Shown here in pieces: positions 29,464 through 39,200 of a stretch of DNA of 64,000 nt. The position numbers and the translations under genes were made by a program. The stretch's first letter is position 1. Each line of letters begins with the position of its first letter. This stretch comes from Bacillus sp. FJAT-27445. Lineage in GTDB: Bacteria > Bacillota > Bacilli > Bacillales > Cytobacillaceae. Location of the stretch: positions 505,753-569,752 of the forward strand of contig NZ_LMTI01000002.1 of assembly GCF_001510665.1 (NCBI RefSeq), written 5' to 3'. The notes beneath the pieces are model-generated. The model had not been told where the DNA came from, made no database searches, and was given only the letters and a program-made list of their open reading frames with translations.

Positions 29464-29503
29464 GAAAAAGAGCCGGAACCCAAACGGGTAACGGCTCTTT
29501 TTG
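29464..29503. terminator. Terminator downstream of pheT
   Basis: AAAAAGAGCCGTTACCCG and CGGGTTCCGGCTCTTTTT arms with T runs on both strands. Confidence 0.85.
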
Positions 29504-29534
29504 TTCAAATCTCTAGTCATTCACTTTTTGAAAA

Positions 29535-31946
29535 TTATCCCCTCAGGACGGCTCCTGCCTGCTCCTTCAAAGCTTCAAGCACCTTATCATGCACTTTCGT
29601 TACCTCTTCATCCGTAAGCGTACGCTCTGGGTTCGCATACTTGAGCGAGAAGGCGATTGATTTCTTTCCAGCCTCCATATTCGCTCCTTCATACAAATCA
29701 AATACAGATGCTTCCTTCAAGAGCGGCTTGCCGGCCTCAAGGATGATGCCGCGCAGCGATCCCGCCGGTGTTTCCTGGTCCGCAACAAGTGCAATATCCC
29801 TCGTAATCGTTGGGAACCTTGGGATTGGCTCATAGTGAAGCGGCTCAATTCCAGCCTCAAGCAATTCGCCTAGCTTCAATTCGAATACATACGTATCCTT
29901 TAAATCAAGCTCTTTTTGCATGGAAGGATGGACTTGCCCAACGAAGCCGATTCGCTTGCCGTCCAAAAGGATATCGGCAGTCCTTCCTGGGTGCATGCCG
30001 TCCAGCTGGCCTTGGGCATATTCGATTCGTTCTTTAAGGCCAAGCTTTTCCGTGAGTCCTTCAAGGATTCCTTTTAGGACGAAGAAATCAACAGGCTTCT
30101 TTTCGCCCTGCCATGGATTTGAAAGCCAGAGCCCGGTCATCGCGGCAGCCAGATGCTCTTCCTCAACCGGCAGTTCATCGCCTTTTGCCAGGAAAACAGC
30201 TCCGGTTTCATATACTGCAAGACTATCGGCCTGGCGCGCGCCATTGTACTTCAGGACTTCAAGAAGCTGTGGCACGATGCTCAGGCGAAGCAGGCTCCGT
30301 TCTTCACTCATCGGCATTGCAAGCTTGATCGCATCTGTTTTTTCAAGCGAGTATTGGGCAACCTTTTCTTCACTCGTTAAAGAATAGGTTACTGCTTGAT
30401 ACAACCCCGCCCCTTCCAGATAACGGCGGACTTCCCGGCGCTTTGCTTGATACGGAGTCAATTTTCCAGCAAGCTGCTCTCCAGCCGGCAAGGTTTTCGG
30501 AATATTGTCATAGCCGTAAAGGCGGGCAATCTCTTCAATCAAATCTTCCTCAATGGTAATATCGCCACGGCGGGTCGGGACAGTGACTGTGACGGTTTCG
30601 CCTTCAGCGGAAACATCGAATTTCAGTCTCTCAAAAATATCTGTGACTTCATCGATTGACAGCTGCATTCCAAGGAACGTATTTAGTTTATCCATTGTAA
30701 TGGAAACGACGGCAGGCTCTACTTTTAGCGTATCGGCTTCAACTGTCCCTTCCAGCACCTCTCCGCCGGCATATTCAGCCATAAGGGCAGCGGCACGCTC
30801 GCCCGCTTCACGGACACGGTTTGGATCAACACCCTTTTCGAAACGCGCGCTTGCCTCACTGCGCAGGCCATGGTCCTTGGACGCTTTCCTGATTGGGCTG
30901 CCGGTAAAATAGGCTGCTTCAAGCAGGACAGTCGTCGTATCCGTATCAACCTCTGAATTCGCTCCGCCCATCACGCCTGCAATTGCGATCGGCTCTGTTC
31001 CATTTGTAATCACGAGATGGTCGGAAGTAAGTGTCCGCTTGGAATCATCAAGAGTCACAATCGTTTCGCCATCACGGGCACGGCGGACAAGGATTTCCTT
31101 TGAGCCCAACCTATCGTAATCAAATGCATGGAGCGGCTGCCCATATTCAATCAAAATATAGTTTGTTATATCGACAACATTGTTATGAGGGCGGATCCCA
31201 GCTGCCATGAGGCGCGTCTGCATCCAAAGCGGAGACGGGCCGATTTTGACATTCTTGATGACCTTTGCCGCATACAAAGGGTTATCTTCCTTTGCATCAA
31301 CGGTTACTTTAATATAATCGGATGCTTTTTCGTTCGACTCCTCAAGCTTAATTTCCGGAAATTTGACATCCCTTCCCAAAATAGCCCCTACTTCATATGC
31401 AACGCCAAGCATGCTCAAGCAGTCAGCTCTGTTTGGGGTGAGCCCCAGTTCAAGGACTTTGTCATCCCGGTTCAAAGCGGCAATCGCATCTTCCCCAGGG
31501 GTTACGCTATTCGGGAAAACAAAGATTCCCTCCGCATATTCCTTTGGTACATTTTTGCCTTCCATGCCGAGCTCTTGGAGTGAGCAAATCATTCCGTTTG
31601 ATTCTTCTCCTCGCAGCTTTGCTTTTTTAATTTTAAAATTCCCCGGTAAAACCGCTCCTGTTTTAGCAACGGCAACCTTTTGGCCCTTTGCAACGTTTGG
31701 CGCTCCGCAAATAATTTGGACCGGCGCTTCCTCACCGATATCAACAAGGCATTTGCTTAGTTTATCGGCATTCGGGTGCTGCTCACGCTCAAGTACATGC
31801 CCGATTACAACGCCTGTGATTCCTTCGTTAAGGGTATCAACCCCTTCAACCTCAATCCCGCTCTTCGTAATTTTTTCAGCAAGCTCTTCTGCCGTCACCC
31901 CGGATAAATCCACATATTCCTGGAGCCATTTATATGAAACATACAT
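29535..31946 (-). CDS. pheT: Phenylalanyl-tRNA synthetase beta subunit
   Basis: Forms the alpha2-beta2 enzyme with PheS. The 803 residues carry an N-terminal tRNA-binding EMAP-like domain ([20 protein letters not shown]), B3/B4 editing ([20 protein letters not shown]), B5 ([20 protein letters not shown]) and the C-terminal FDX-ACB anticodon-binding domain ([20 protein letters not shown]). It is 31 bp downstream of pheS in one operon and marks the right edge of the toxin island. Confidence 0.97.
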   Translation of the reverse strand: MYVSYKWLQEYVDLSGVTAEELAEKITKSGIEVEGVDTLNEGITGVVIGHVLEREQHPNADKLSKCLVDIGEEAPVQIICGAPNVAKGQKVAVAKTGAVLPGNFKIKKAKLRGEESNGMICSLQELGMEGKNVPKEYAEGIFVFPNSVTPGEDAIAALNRDDKVLELGLTPNRADCLSMLGVAYEVGAILGRDVKFPEIKLEESNEKASDYIKVTVDAKEDNPLYAAKVIKNVKIGPSPLWMQTRLMAAGIRPHNNVVDITNYILIEYGQPLHAFDYDRLGSKEILVRRARDGETIVTLDDSKRTLTSDHLVITNGTEPIAIAGVMGGANSEVDTDTTTVLLEAAYFTGSPIRKASKDHGLRSEASARFEKGVDPNRVREAGERAAALMAEYAGGEVLEGTVEADTLKVEPAVVSITMDKLNTFLGMQLSIDEVTDIFERLKFDVSAEGETVTVTVPTRRGDITIEEDLIEEIARLYGYDNIPKTLPAGEQLAGKLTPYQAKRREVRRYLEGAGLYQAVTYSLTSEEKVAQYSLEKTDAIKLAMPMSEERSLLRLSIVPQLLEVLKYNGARQADSLAVYETGAVFLAKGDELPVEEEHLAAAMTGLWLSNPWQGEKKPVDFFVLKGILEGLTEKLGLKERIEYAQGQLDGMHPGRTADILLDGKRIGFVGQVHPSMQKELDLKDTYVFELKLGELLEAGIEPLHYEPIPRFPTITRDIALVADQETPAGSLRGIILEAGKPLLKEASVFDLYEGANMEAGKKSIAFSLKYANPERTLTDEEVTKVHDKVLEALKEQAGAVLRG

Positions 31947-31977
31947 GTGTAAAGCCTCCCATTTTCAAAAATTGAGT

Positions 31978-33015
31978 CTATTCCTGCCTCGAAAACTGCT
32001 TTAGGAACCGGATATCATTCGTATAGAAATGGCGGATGTCATCAATGCCGTACTTCAGCATCGCAATCCGCTCAGGGCCCATCCCGAAAGCAAATCCAGT
32101 ATATTTCTTGGAGTCATAACCGGCCATTTCAAGTACATTTGGATGCACCATTCCCGCGCCAAGGATTTCAATCCAGCCAGTTCCCTTGCAGACGCTGCAG
32201 CCGGTTCCGCCGCAAATTTTGCAGGAAATGTCCATTTCGACAGATGGTTCAGTGAATGGGAAAAAGCTTGGGCGCAGCCTGATTTCCCGATCGTCTCCGA
32301 ACATTTTTTTCGCAAACTCGGCTAGGGTTCCCTTCAGGTCGCTCATGCGGATGTTTTCTCCAACAACAAGGCCCTCGATTTGCATGAATTGATGTGAATG
32401 GGTCGCATCATCGTTGTCCCGGCGGTACACCTTGCCTGGACAAATGATCCGGATCGGCCCTTTGCCGCCCTGCTTTTCCATCGTCCTTGCCTGGACAGGC
32501 GAGGTATGCGTGCGAAGCAGTGTTTCTTCGGTAATATAGAAGGAATCCTGCATATCACGCGCCGGATGTCCTTTTGGCAAGTTGAGTGCTTCAAAGTTAT
32601 AATAATCCTTTTCAACTTCTGGCCCTTCAGCAATTTGATAGCCCATTCCAATGAACAAATCTTCAATTTCCTCGATGATTTTTGTTAATGGATGGTGGCT
32701 GCCCGCCTTAACCGGCCTTCCCGGCAATGTCACATCGATTGTCTCCGATGAAAGACGCTCGTTTACTGCCGCTTCTTCAAGCTGCTGCTGTTTTGCGGAA
32801 ATTTCCGCTTCAATTGCTTCGCGGACTTCGTTCACAAGTGCACCCATTTTTGGACGCTCCTCCGCGGATAGCTTGCCCATTCCGCGCAATACCTCTGTAA
32901 TCGGACCTTTTTTGCCGAGATAGGCGACACGGACATCGTTCAATTCCTTCAAGCTTGATGCCTGCGCTACCTTTTCAAGGGCTTCTTTTTGCAATTCAGT
33001 CAATCGTTCCTGCAT
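31978..33015 (-). CDS. pheS: Phenylalanyl-tRNA synthetase alpha subunit
   Basis: Catalytic subunit charging tRNA-Phe. The 345 residues have an N-terminal coiled coil and the class II core (motif 2 TSPVQARTM...[20 protein letters not shown], motif 3 [14 protein letters not shown]). The start ATG at 33015 ([13 protein letters not shown]) follows AAGGAGGA; the longer open frame upstream is not coding. A tRNA-Phe T-box precedes it. Confidence 0.97.
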   Translation of the reverse strand: MQERLTELQKEALEKVAQASSLKELNDVRVAYLGKKGPITEVLRGMGKLSAEERPKMGALVNEVREAIEAEISAKQQQLEEAAVNERLSSETIDVTLPGRPVKAGSHHPLTKIIEEIEDLFIGMGYQIAEGPEVEKDYYNFEALNLPKGHPARDMQDSFYITEETLLRTHTSPVQARTMEKQGGKGPIRIICPGKVYRRDNDDATHSHQFMQIEGLVVGENIRMSDLKGTLAEFAKKMFGDDREIRLRPSFFPFTEPSVEMDISCKICGGTGCSVCKGTGWIEILGAGMVHPNVLEMAGYDSKKYTGFAFGMGPERIAMLKYGIDDIRHFYTNDIRFLKQFSRQE

Positions 33016-33141
33016 GAAAAAATCCTCCTTTATAATTGCGGCTAAGTGCGATGCCTTTTTTAAAAAAAGCGCCGGGTAACTTAGTGTTGATTTTCCGCTC
33101 CATTCAACTTCATACACTTGTCTTTAACCGTACCTGAACAA

Positions 33142-33180
33142 CAAAAAAAGCCCCTCCCAAATAAGGGACGAGGCTTTTGG
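33142..33180 (-). terminator. T-box-controlled terminator of pheST
   Basis: Minus strand AAAGCCTCGTCCCT and AGGGGCTTTTTTT stem, directly after the T-box sequence. It competes with the antiterminator. Confidence 0.85.
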
Positions 33181-33400
33181 TTCGCGGTACCACCCTTGTA
33201 AACACGGACGCCAGGGCATTCGTGTTCGCTTCATTGAGATAACGGCTTCTGCCGGCGCACCTTTACATCCGTCATCGAATGGTCCCGGTGCCAACTCGGG
33301 AGGTGAACTTCGCCTGCTTCCCGCCTAAAAGTGCTTTCAGTCCAGGGCACTTTTTCCCTAAAAGGCTATCCGTCAAGGTACTTTTCTCCGTCATTGTTTT
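33142..33400 (-). promoter_or_regulatory. T-box leader of pheST (tRNA-Phe)
   Basis: The T-box core GGGTGGTACCGCG lies at 33183-33195 on the minus strand, just before a terminator. The upstream stem I region contains GGAGAAAAGTACC- and AGGCGAAGTTCACC-like segments; TTC in the latter is the likely phenylalanine specifier codon. Uncharged tRNA-Phe should stabilise the antiterminator and raise pheST expression. Confidence 0.9.
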
Positions 33401-33422
33401 TCAACGTATGAATTTAGTTGCT

Positions 33423-33451
33423 ATTATAGCGTATTTTTTCAGGTGTTTCAA
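33423..33451 (-). promoter_or_regulatory. Sigma-A promoter of pheST
   Basis: Minus strand TTGAAA, 17 bp, TATAAT, directly upstream of the T-box leader. Confidence 0.75.
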
Positions 33452-33507
33452 ATTCTTTCGGCGGAATTAATTTACGCTAACAAAACTTTGCTGGTTACTG
33501 TTCACCA

Positions 33508-34272
33508 CTAGCCCTTATGCGACCGTAAATAATATAAAAGTACTCCAGCCGCAATTGCGACATTCAGCGATTCACTTTTCCCATAGATTGGGACATACAG
33601 ATTTTCGTTTGTTTTTTCCAAAAGGCCTTTAGCTACCCCATTCCCTTCATTTCCGACAAGGAGGGCGAACCGGCTGGCAGGTGTGACTTCTGTATAATCC
33701 CTTGCACCTTCAAGTGCGGTGCCGTAAACGGTTATGCCTTTTTCAACCAGTTTTGGTATCCACTCCTCAAGCTCACCTGAAAAAACCGGGAGATGAAAAT
33801 GGCTCCCCTGGGCTGAACGAAGGACTTTCGGATTGTAGAGATCGACGCTGCCTGTCCCGGCTATGACCGCGTCAATACCGGCTGCATCGGCAGTCCGAAT
33901 CATTGTGCCGAGATTTCCAGGATCCTGGACGGCATCTAGCAGCAGGAATGATTGCGCCGATTCCAGTGAGGCCTCATTGAATTGTTGCCTGCAGATGGCC
34001 ATGATTCCCTGTGGTGTTTCCGTTTCGGACATGTTTTTGAAAATATCCCTTGAAACGACTGTAACTGGAGTATCCTTATAATCTATCCGGGGTGGGATGT
34101 CGGTCCCATCAGACACGATCAATTCTGTGACTGTTCCAGGACTTTTTAGGGCTTCTTCAACAAGATGGTAGCCTTCAGCCAAGAAAAGGCCGGTCCGTTC
34201 GCGCTCTTTTTTCATCGCTAGTTTCTTCCATTGTTTTACCTGAGGGTTTTGGGCAGATTGGATATGCTTCAC
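33508..34272 (-). CDS. ysgA: SpoU/TrmH-family RNA methyltransferase
   Basis: Probable 2'-O-ribose methyltransferase acting on rRNA or tRNA. The 254-residue protein has an N-terminal substrate-binding domain and a SPOUT knot domain with the usual motifs (LDAVQDPGNLGTMIRTADAA, LLVGNEGNGV, VPIYGKSESLNVAIAAGVLL). The start is a GTG after AAGGGGAGCC. It lies next to pheST as in B. subtilis. The exact target nucleotide is not known from sequence. Confidence 0.9.
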   Translation of the reverse strand: MKHIQSAQNPQVKQWKKLAMKKERERTGLFLAEGYHLVEEALKSPGTVTELIVSDGTDIPPRIDYKDTPVTVVSRDIFKNMSETETPQGIMAICRQQFNEASLESAQSFLLLDAVQDPGNLGTMIRTADAAGIDAVIAGTGSVDLYNPKVLRSAQGSHFHLPVFSGELEEWIPKLVEKGITVYGTALEGARDYTEVTPASRFALLVGNEGNGVAKGLLEKTNENLYVPIYGKSESLNVAIAAGVLLYYLRSHKG

Positions 34273-34390
34273 TGCTGGCTCCCCTTTCCTGAATCACTCA
34301 TTTTCCTATTATAGCTTAACAGGAGTACATATTAAAACCTCAAATAGAAAAAGCTACTACTGAATGAAACTTAAGAAGGAGGATGAAGCA

Positions 34391-34600
34391 ATGGACCTGA
34401 ATTTGCGCGCGGCTGTTATCCATAACATTGCCGAAAATACCCAGCAGGAGCTTGAGGACACAATTGTCGATGCCATCCAGAATGGCGAAGAAAAAATGCT
34501 TCCGGGGCTTGGCGTTTTATTTGAAATCATCTGGAACAATTCTTCGGAGGATGAAAAGAAGGAAATGCTTCAGGCACTCGAAGGCGGATTAAAGAAATAA
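34391..34600 (+). CDS. sspI: Small acid-soluble spore protein SspI
   Basis: A 69-residue minor spore core protein ([20 protein letters not shown] ... [18 protein letters not shown]), the typical SspI length and sequence. AAGGAGGATGAAGCA precedes the ATG at 34391. Expected in the forespore under sigma-G; I did not find a convincing promoter by eye. It shows that the organism forms spores. Confidence 0.96.
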   Translation: MDLNLRAAVIHNIAENTQQELEDTIVDAIQNGEEKMLPGLGVLFEIIWNNSSEDEKKEMLQALEGGLKK

Positions 34601-34613
34601 TCCGCTCAAAAAC

Positions 34614-34645
34614 AAGCTCCCCGTGACAGCAGTCCGGGGAGCTTC
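34614..34645. terminator. Bidirectional terminator between sspI and ysdC
   Basis: AAGCTCCCCG and CCGGGGAGCTT arms between two convergent genes, with T-rich sequence on both sides. Confidence 0.75.
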
Positions 34646-34649
34646 ATCT

Positions 34650-35738
34650 TTATCCTAAATTAATTTTTTCAACAGCTTCCTTGTCAAGGCGCTTGATCAC
34701 TTCAACAATCAGCTTGACTGTGTTTTCATAGTCATCACGGTGCAGCATTGCCGCATGCGAATGGATGTAACGTGTAGCAATTGTAATTGCCAAAGAAGGC
34801 ACGCCATTATGCGACAAATGAATCGCTCCCGCATCTGTGCCGCCACCAGGAACTGTATCGAACTGATACGGAATGTTCAGCTCATCTGCAGTATCGGTAA
34901 TGAAATCGCGCAATCCCTTATGGGAAACCATTGATGCGTCATAAAGGATGATTTGCGGGCCATCGCCCATTTTACCGAGAGCTTCCTTTTCCGTCACTCC
35001 CGGAGTATCGCCTGCAATGCCGACGTCGACACCGAAGCCGATATCAGGCTCGATTTTCGCTGCTGCAGTCCTGGCGCCGCGGAGGCCAACTTCCTCCTGG
35101 ATGGTGCCTACACCATAAACTACGTTTGGATGCTCCTCGCCTTGTAATTGCTTTAGGACATCAATCGCGATTGCACAGCCAATCCGGTTATCCCATGCCT
35201 TTGCCAACAGCATTTTTTCATTTTTCATGACGGTGAATTCGAAGTAAGGAACAATCATATCACCCGGACGGACTCCCCACTCGGAAGCTTCGTCCCTGCT
35301 GGTTGCGCCGATATCAATAAACATATCCTTAATTTCAACAGGCTTTTTCCTTGCCTCGGCTGTCAGGATATGTGGAGGCTTCGAACCGATTACGCCAGTG
35401 ACATCACCTTTACGGGTAACAACTGTGACACGCTGGGCAAGCATGACCTGGTTCCACCAGCCGCCTACCGGCTGAAAGCGGATAAACCCTTTATCATCGA
35501 TTTGTGTTACCATGAAGCCGACTTCATCGAGATGGCCAGCGACCATAATTTTCGGGCCGCCTTCCTTACCGGTTTTTTTTGCAATCAGGCTGCCGAGGCC
35601 ATCAGTCATTACTTCATCGGCGAAAGGAGTAATATACTCTTTCATGACTTCGCGGACTTCCCGCTCATTGCCCGGAATTCCTTTTGCATCCGTTAACGCT
35701 TTAAGCATTTGCAATGTTTCATCCAATTGTTGTGCCAT
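34650..35738 (-). CDS. ysdC: M42-family (glutamyl) aminopeptidase
   Basis: A cytosolic metal-dependent aminopeptidase or deblocking enzyme forming large particles. The 362 residues contain the M42 metal-ligand motifs ([75 protein letters not shown]). Peptide specificity cannot be read from the sequence. Confidence 0.92.
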   Translation of the reverse strand: MAQQLDETLQMLKALTDAKGIPGNEREVREVMKEYITPFADEVMTDGLGSLIAKKTGKEGGPKIMVAGHLDEVGFMVTQIDDKGFIRFQPVGGWWNQVMLAQRVTVVTRKGDVTGVIGSKPPHILTAEARKKPVEIKDMFIDIGATSRDEASEWGVRPGDMIVPYFEFTVMKNEKMLLAKAWDNRIGCAIAIDVLKQLQGEEHPNVVYGVGTIQEEVGLRGARTAAAKIEPDIGFGVDVGIAGDTPGVTEKEALGKMGDGPQIILYDASMVSHKGLRDFITDTADELNIPYQFDTVPGGGTDAGAIHLSHNGVPSLAITIATRYIHSHAAMLHRDDYENTVKLIVEVIKRLDKEAVEKINLG

Positions 35739-36144
35739 TCCATTGACTCCCCTCTTTTTTAAGAAATATTCATGCCTGTTTCCCGCATATCAACGGGGAA
35801 AATCTACTGCTGTGTATTCCTCATTGCCCGTCCATTATACAAAAAGCAAAGATGTTTGTAAAAATTTTCTGTGAATAAGCATTTTAATCTTACATAGTTT
35901 ACTTTAAAATCGTCACTACTATGCCTTTTCTGGCTATCGGGAGTTAAACGCAATTATTCCCGTTCCCCTATATCCCTAAAGGAAAGCATCTCCATTGGGA
36001 CAAGGGAAAGAGTTGCAGCCTGAAAAAGAAATAGAGTAAAGGGAAAACATTTCAGAATACAGGGTTTACCTTATGGTTTCCTTTCAACTTCTTGTTGAAT
36101 ACACATACATAAAGAGAAGTGTGTATGTAGGGAGCAGGGTAAAA
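35739..36144. other. Divergent intergenic region between ysdC and the ATP-grasp gene
   Basis: About 400 AT-rich bp holding the start signals of two divergent genes. Near 36105-36132, CATACA and TGTATG form a small inverted repeat just before the ATP-grasp ribosome site. CATACATA there resembles a sporulation sigma-E -10 box, but I see no matching -35 box. No gene is supported. Confidence 0.4.
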
Positions 36145-37371
36145 ATGGCCTCAATCGTTTTCATAGAAACATACCGGAATGGTTCCTGTATGGAGGGAAT
36201 CCTTGCTGCAAAAAAGCTTGGATATGATATTCATTTAATTACCGCAAAGAAACGGTATCTTGGATCAGGATTTCCCGAAGTAAATCAAGTACATTTTGTA
36301 TCCATTCTTGGCGAGAAAACCATTAATGAAAAACTAAATGAAATTAAAAAGGAGATGAATATTGCGTCTATAATTAGCTTCATTGATCCATTTGTTTCCT
36401 TAGCGGCTAAGTTGAATCGTATCCATTGTGGAACAAATTTAAGTGTTGATGCACTAAGGATTATGGAAGATAAAATCATCTCCAGAGACTTTCTTCGCCA
36501 CCTTCCATACACTCCCTCATACCAAATACACAATCACGCGATTCCCCTGAAAAATTTATTGGCCCAATTGAATGGTAATTATCCTGTAGTCCTTAAAAAG
36601 CCTTCCTCTCAAGGTTCAAGGGATGTGTATTTGATTCGTTCCGAAACCCAGTTGAAGAACCGCCTTCTGTTTTTAAAAAGTAAAAACCCAAAAGGGGATT
36701 GGCTTATCGAAGAATACCTTGATGGTCCTCAATACATCGTTGAAACCATTGTGCACAACAGGGAGATTCATATTGCTGCCATTATTGAACAGGAAATTAC
36801 CAAACAATTAAAATTCATTGTAACGGGATACAGCCTATCACCTGTGATGGATAGAACCATTATCGAAGGAATTTCAGAAGCAACTGATACAATCCTTAAA
36901 GAACTGGATCTGGAAAACGGGAATTGCCATCTGGAGATCCGGTGCGTAAACGGAAAATGGAAACTAATAGAATTGAATCCGCGCATATCGGGAGGGGCAA
37001 TCAATACATTGATTAAACATGCCTACGGATTTAATTATGCTGAACAAATTTTAAACCTATACATGGGGAAAAAGCCGGTTTTGGAACGGAAACACGAACA
37101 AAGTGTTTTTGCCCACTTTTTCACAGTCAATTGTGTAGGCAGATTGCTGAATATAACAGGATTACAGGAAGCGCGAAAAAGCAGAGAAATTGTTGACATG
37201 TATATAAAACCAAAAAAAGGACAGATCCTATCTCCCCCGCTTTCCATGGGCCATAGATATGGATATGTCATAGCCAAAGGAGCCACCAAAGAGGATGCCA
37301 GGTTAAATGCGTTACTGGCTTCTAGTAAAGTGGTATTTGAATTGGCCCCTCTTGAAAGGGAAGCGAGGTGA
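36145..37371 (+). CDS. ATP-grasp ligase, biotin-carboxylase-like (first copy)
   Basis: A 408-residue enzyme predicted to join a carboxylate to an amine or thiol with ATP. Visible ATP-grasp parts are VVLKKPSSQGSRDVYLI (about 148-164), IEEYLDGPQYIVE (about 189-201) and the metal-binding CHLEIRCVNGKWKLIELNPR. The ATG at 36145 (MASIVFIETYRNGS) follows AGGGAGCAGGG. It is clearly homologous to the ATP-grasp at 39201 (IELNPRISGG versus IEINPRMSGF; SMGHRYGYVIA versus SMGYRYAYVIA). The next gene, starting 6 bp later, encodes a coat-like protein. Substrate unknown. Confidence 0.85.
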   Translation: MASIVFIETYRNGSCMEGILAAKKLGYDIHLITAKKRYLGSGFPEVNQVHFVSILGEKTINEKLNEIKKEMNIASIISFIDPFVSLAAKLNRIHCGTNLSVDALRIMEDKIISRDFLRHLPYTPSYQIHNHAIPLKNLLAQLNGNYPVVLKKPSSQGSRDVYLIRSETQLKNRLLFLKSKNPKGDWLIEEYLDGPQYIVETIVHNREIHIAAIIEQEITKQLKFIVTGYSLSPVMDRTIIEGISEATDTILKELDLENGNCHLEIRCVNGKWKLIELNPRISGGAINTLIKHAYGFNYAEQILNLYMGKKPVLERKHEQSVFAHFFTVNCVGRLLNITGLQEARKSREIVDMYIKPKKGQILSPPLSMGHRYGYVIAKGATKEDARLNALLASSKVVFELAPLEREAR

Positions 37372-37376
37372 GGAAA

Positions 37377-37751
37377 ATGAATGATATTTTGAACAGACGA
37401 ATGGAATGCTTTGGGGATTTATTGGTAGTGATGCTGAAAGAAAACAAACCTATTTGCTTATACACGGAATGCGGGAATCCTTTCAAAGTTTTCACCTGCT
37501 TTTCCATGTATTGTGTGGATACTCCTGTATTTATAGTGAAGAAGATAGATAAGAAAAAGGGTTGCATCGTGTTATCGCCTTTAGTTCCAGTCGATATAGA
37601 AGGTTGCCCGGTGGACTTTTGTCCAGACTTATACTCCCTTGAAGAGACTAATGCATTCTTCACTTTCCAGACGGACTGCATTTGCGGAATAATAGGGCTG
37701 CCATCTGACCTCGTAAATCGGTATTTGCCGCCAATCCATCCAAAATGTTAA
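37377..37751 (+). CDS. Cysteine-rich CotY/CotZ-like spore coat protein
   Basis: A 124-residue protein with 11 cysteines. The segments GNPFKVFTCFSMYCVDTPVF, IDKKKGCIVLSPLVPVDIEG and CPDLYSLEETNAFFTFQTDC, ending CICGIIGLPSDLV, follow the layout of CotY/CotZ crust and exosporium proteins (recalled: CF..VYFRV..ID, CAVLSLLRALD, DFFGLERTDFCIEVDLDC). GAGGTGAGG precedes the ATG at 37377, 6 bp after the ATP-grasp stop, so the two are cotranscribed. It may be a coat protein modified or handled by the neighbouring ligases; that is inference. Confidence 0.65.
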   Translation: MNDILNRRMECFGDLLVVMLKENKPICLYTECGNPFKVFTCFSMYCVDTPVFIVKKIDKKKGCIVLSPLVPVDIEGCPVDFCPDLYSLEETNAFFTFQTDCICGIIGLPSDLVNRYLPPIHPKC

Positions 37752-37752
37752 C

Positions 37753-37778
37753 GGGCTCTATAATTGAGAGCCCTTTTT
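37753..37778. terminator. Terminator between the coat-like gene and the Mur-ligase gene
   Basis: GGGCTCT and GAGAGCCC arms followed by TTTTT on the plus strand, between convergent genes. Confidence 0.85.
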
Positions 37779-37801
37779 AACAGAATTCAGAAATTGGAAT
37801 G

Positions 37802-39178
37802 TCATTCGGCCATCAGCTGACGAATACTCCGGAATGAATTTCTCATTGATTTTTTTATTAATACGAGCGTGCTTGTGTCCATCTTCTTTGCCAACATCTC
37901 GACTAAATGCCCTTCATCATCGAGGATGGTGATTTCTTTCGGGTTCATTCCAAGGTCAAGCGCCCTTGCTGCAATGTATTTCGATTCATGGCCTATCGTA
38001 ATCAGCTGATCAATTTTATATTTAATGATTAAATCGCCAATTTTTCTATGCTCACTCTCCGATATGGCGCCAAGCTCCTCAATATCCCCCAGTACCGCGA
38101 TTGTTTTTTTTCCTCCCGAAATAGATGACAGGACTTCAAGTGCTGATTCAATTGATTTTGAATTTGTATTCCAAGTATCATCAATAATTGTACTTCCGTT
38201 GATGCCTTTTTTTAGTTGTAGGTGGCTCTTGACCGGACTAAATTTCTCTAGCCTCTTTGCAGCATCCCTTAGTTCTATTCCCAGGGAGACAGCAACAGCA
38301 AGGGCAGCAAGAGCATTATATACATTATGGATGCCTAGTCCATTAATTTTACATACAGCAAATCCGTTATGGCCGTGCACATAAAATTTCATGCCGCCTT
38401 CTTCATATTTTATATGGCTTGCCCTGATCTCAGCCTCTTTATTTAGCCCAAAGTAAAGTATTTTCCCCTTAAAAGAGCGCAAATCAAGCTTCTGAATAAT
38501 TTGATCGTCTTTATTGAGGATGAGGATTCCATCTTCTTTATCCAGTACTTTTGCCATCATAGCTTTCTCCTTGATATATGCTTCATGGGTTTTAAATCCT
38601 GAAACATGGTCAATGCCTATATTTGTAATAACCCCGATGGATGGGTGGAAATAGTTTGCGAACTGCTCAATGCCTCCCGGAAAGCCTACCCCAACCTCAA
38701 TGACAGCAGCATCCGTCTTTTCGTCAATCTCCATTAAATATTTAAAATTCCTGAAACGTGAATTCCTGCTTAAAATGGTTTTTACAATGTTCCTATCCAC
38801 TTCCAAAATCGACGCTACCATTTCTTTCGTAGTTGTCTTGCCGCATGTTCCGGTAATCCCAATCACATCCAGGCTGAATAAGCCGCGGTAATAGGCAATA
38901 AATTTATTGTACGCTATTTTTGAATCCTTAACGCTTACAATCGTAAATGAATTTTCAAGGTCTTTAAACAGGTGTGGCCTTTGGGTGACGATCACTGTTG
39001 ACTTCAATTCCAGATTGTCTTTCACACTTGATTTATGCGGGAAAAAGACGAGTGTATAATTGGTTATCCGGTCAGATTTCCTTGTTGCAATCCTATTAAT
39101 AAGAGGATCATCCACTGTTTTACTTACAATAGTCCCATCAATGATATCAATGATTTCACTTAAAAGAAGATGTTTCAT
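37802..39178 (-). CDS. MurF-like Mur ligase
   Basis: A 458-residue ATP-dependent amide ligase of the Mur family. It has the P-loop VIGITGTCGKTTTKEM (about residues 104-119), the central-domain block IEVGVGFPGGIEQFANYF, TNIGIDHVSGF and the MurF-type DDTWNTNSKSIESALEVL (where cell-wall MurF has DDAYNANP). It is not in a cell-wall cluster and is 22 bp downstream of an ATP-grasp gene. Cyanophycin synthetase fuses an ATP-grasp to a Mur ligase, so a split peptide-ligating pair is plausible. The ATG at 39178 (MKHLLLSEIIDII) has a weak AAGTGAGTG site; an upstream start at 39220 would overlap the neighbour. Confidence 0.85.
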   Translation of the reverse strand: MKHLLLSEIIDIIDGTIVSKTVDDPLINRIATRKSDRITNYTLVFFPHKSSVKDNLELKSTVIVTQRPHLFKDLENSFTIVSVKDSKIAYNKFIAYYRGLFSLDVIGITGTCGKTTTKEMVASILEVDRNIVKTILSRNSRFRNFKYLMEIDEKTDAAVIEVGVGFPGGIEQFANYFHPSIGVITNIGIDHVSGFKTHEAYIKEKAMMAKVLDKEDGILILNKDDQIIQKLDLRSFKGKILYFGLNKEAEIRASHIKYEEGGMKFYVHGHNGFAVCKINGLGIHNVYNALAALAVAVSLGIELRDAAKRLEKFSPVKSHLQLKKGINGSTIIDDTWNTNSKSIESALEVLSSISGGKKTIAVLGDIEELGAISESEHRKIGDLIIKYKIDQLITIGHESKYIAARALDLGMNPKEITILDDEGHLVEMLAKKMDTSTLVLIKKSMRNSFRSIRQLMAE

Positions 39179-39200
39179 ACATTCACACTCACTTGTAAAA

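Noticed and set aside
36105-36132. Sigma-E or sigma-K promoter before the first ATP-grasp gene
   Set aside because: CATACATA resembles a sporulation -10 box, but no matching -35 element stands at the right distance. Not listed as a promoter.
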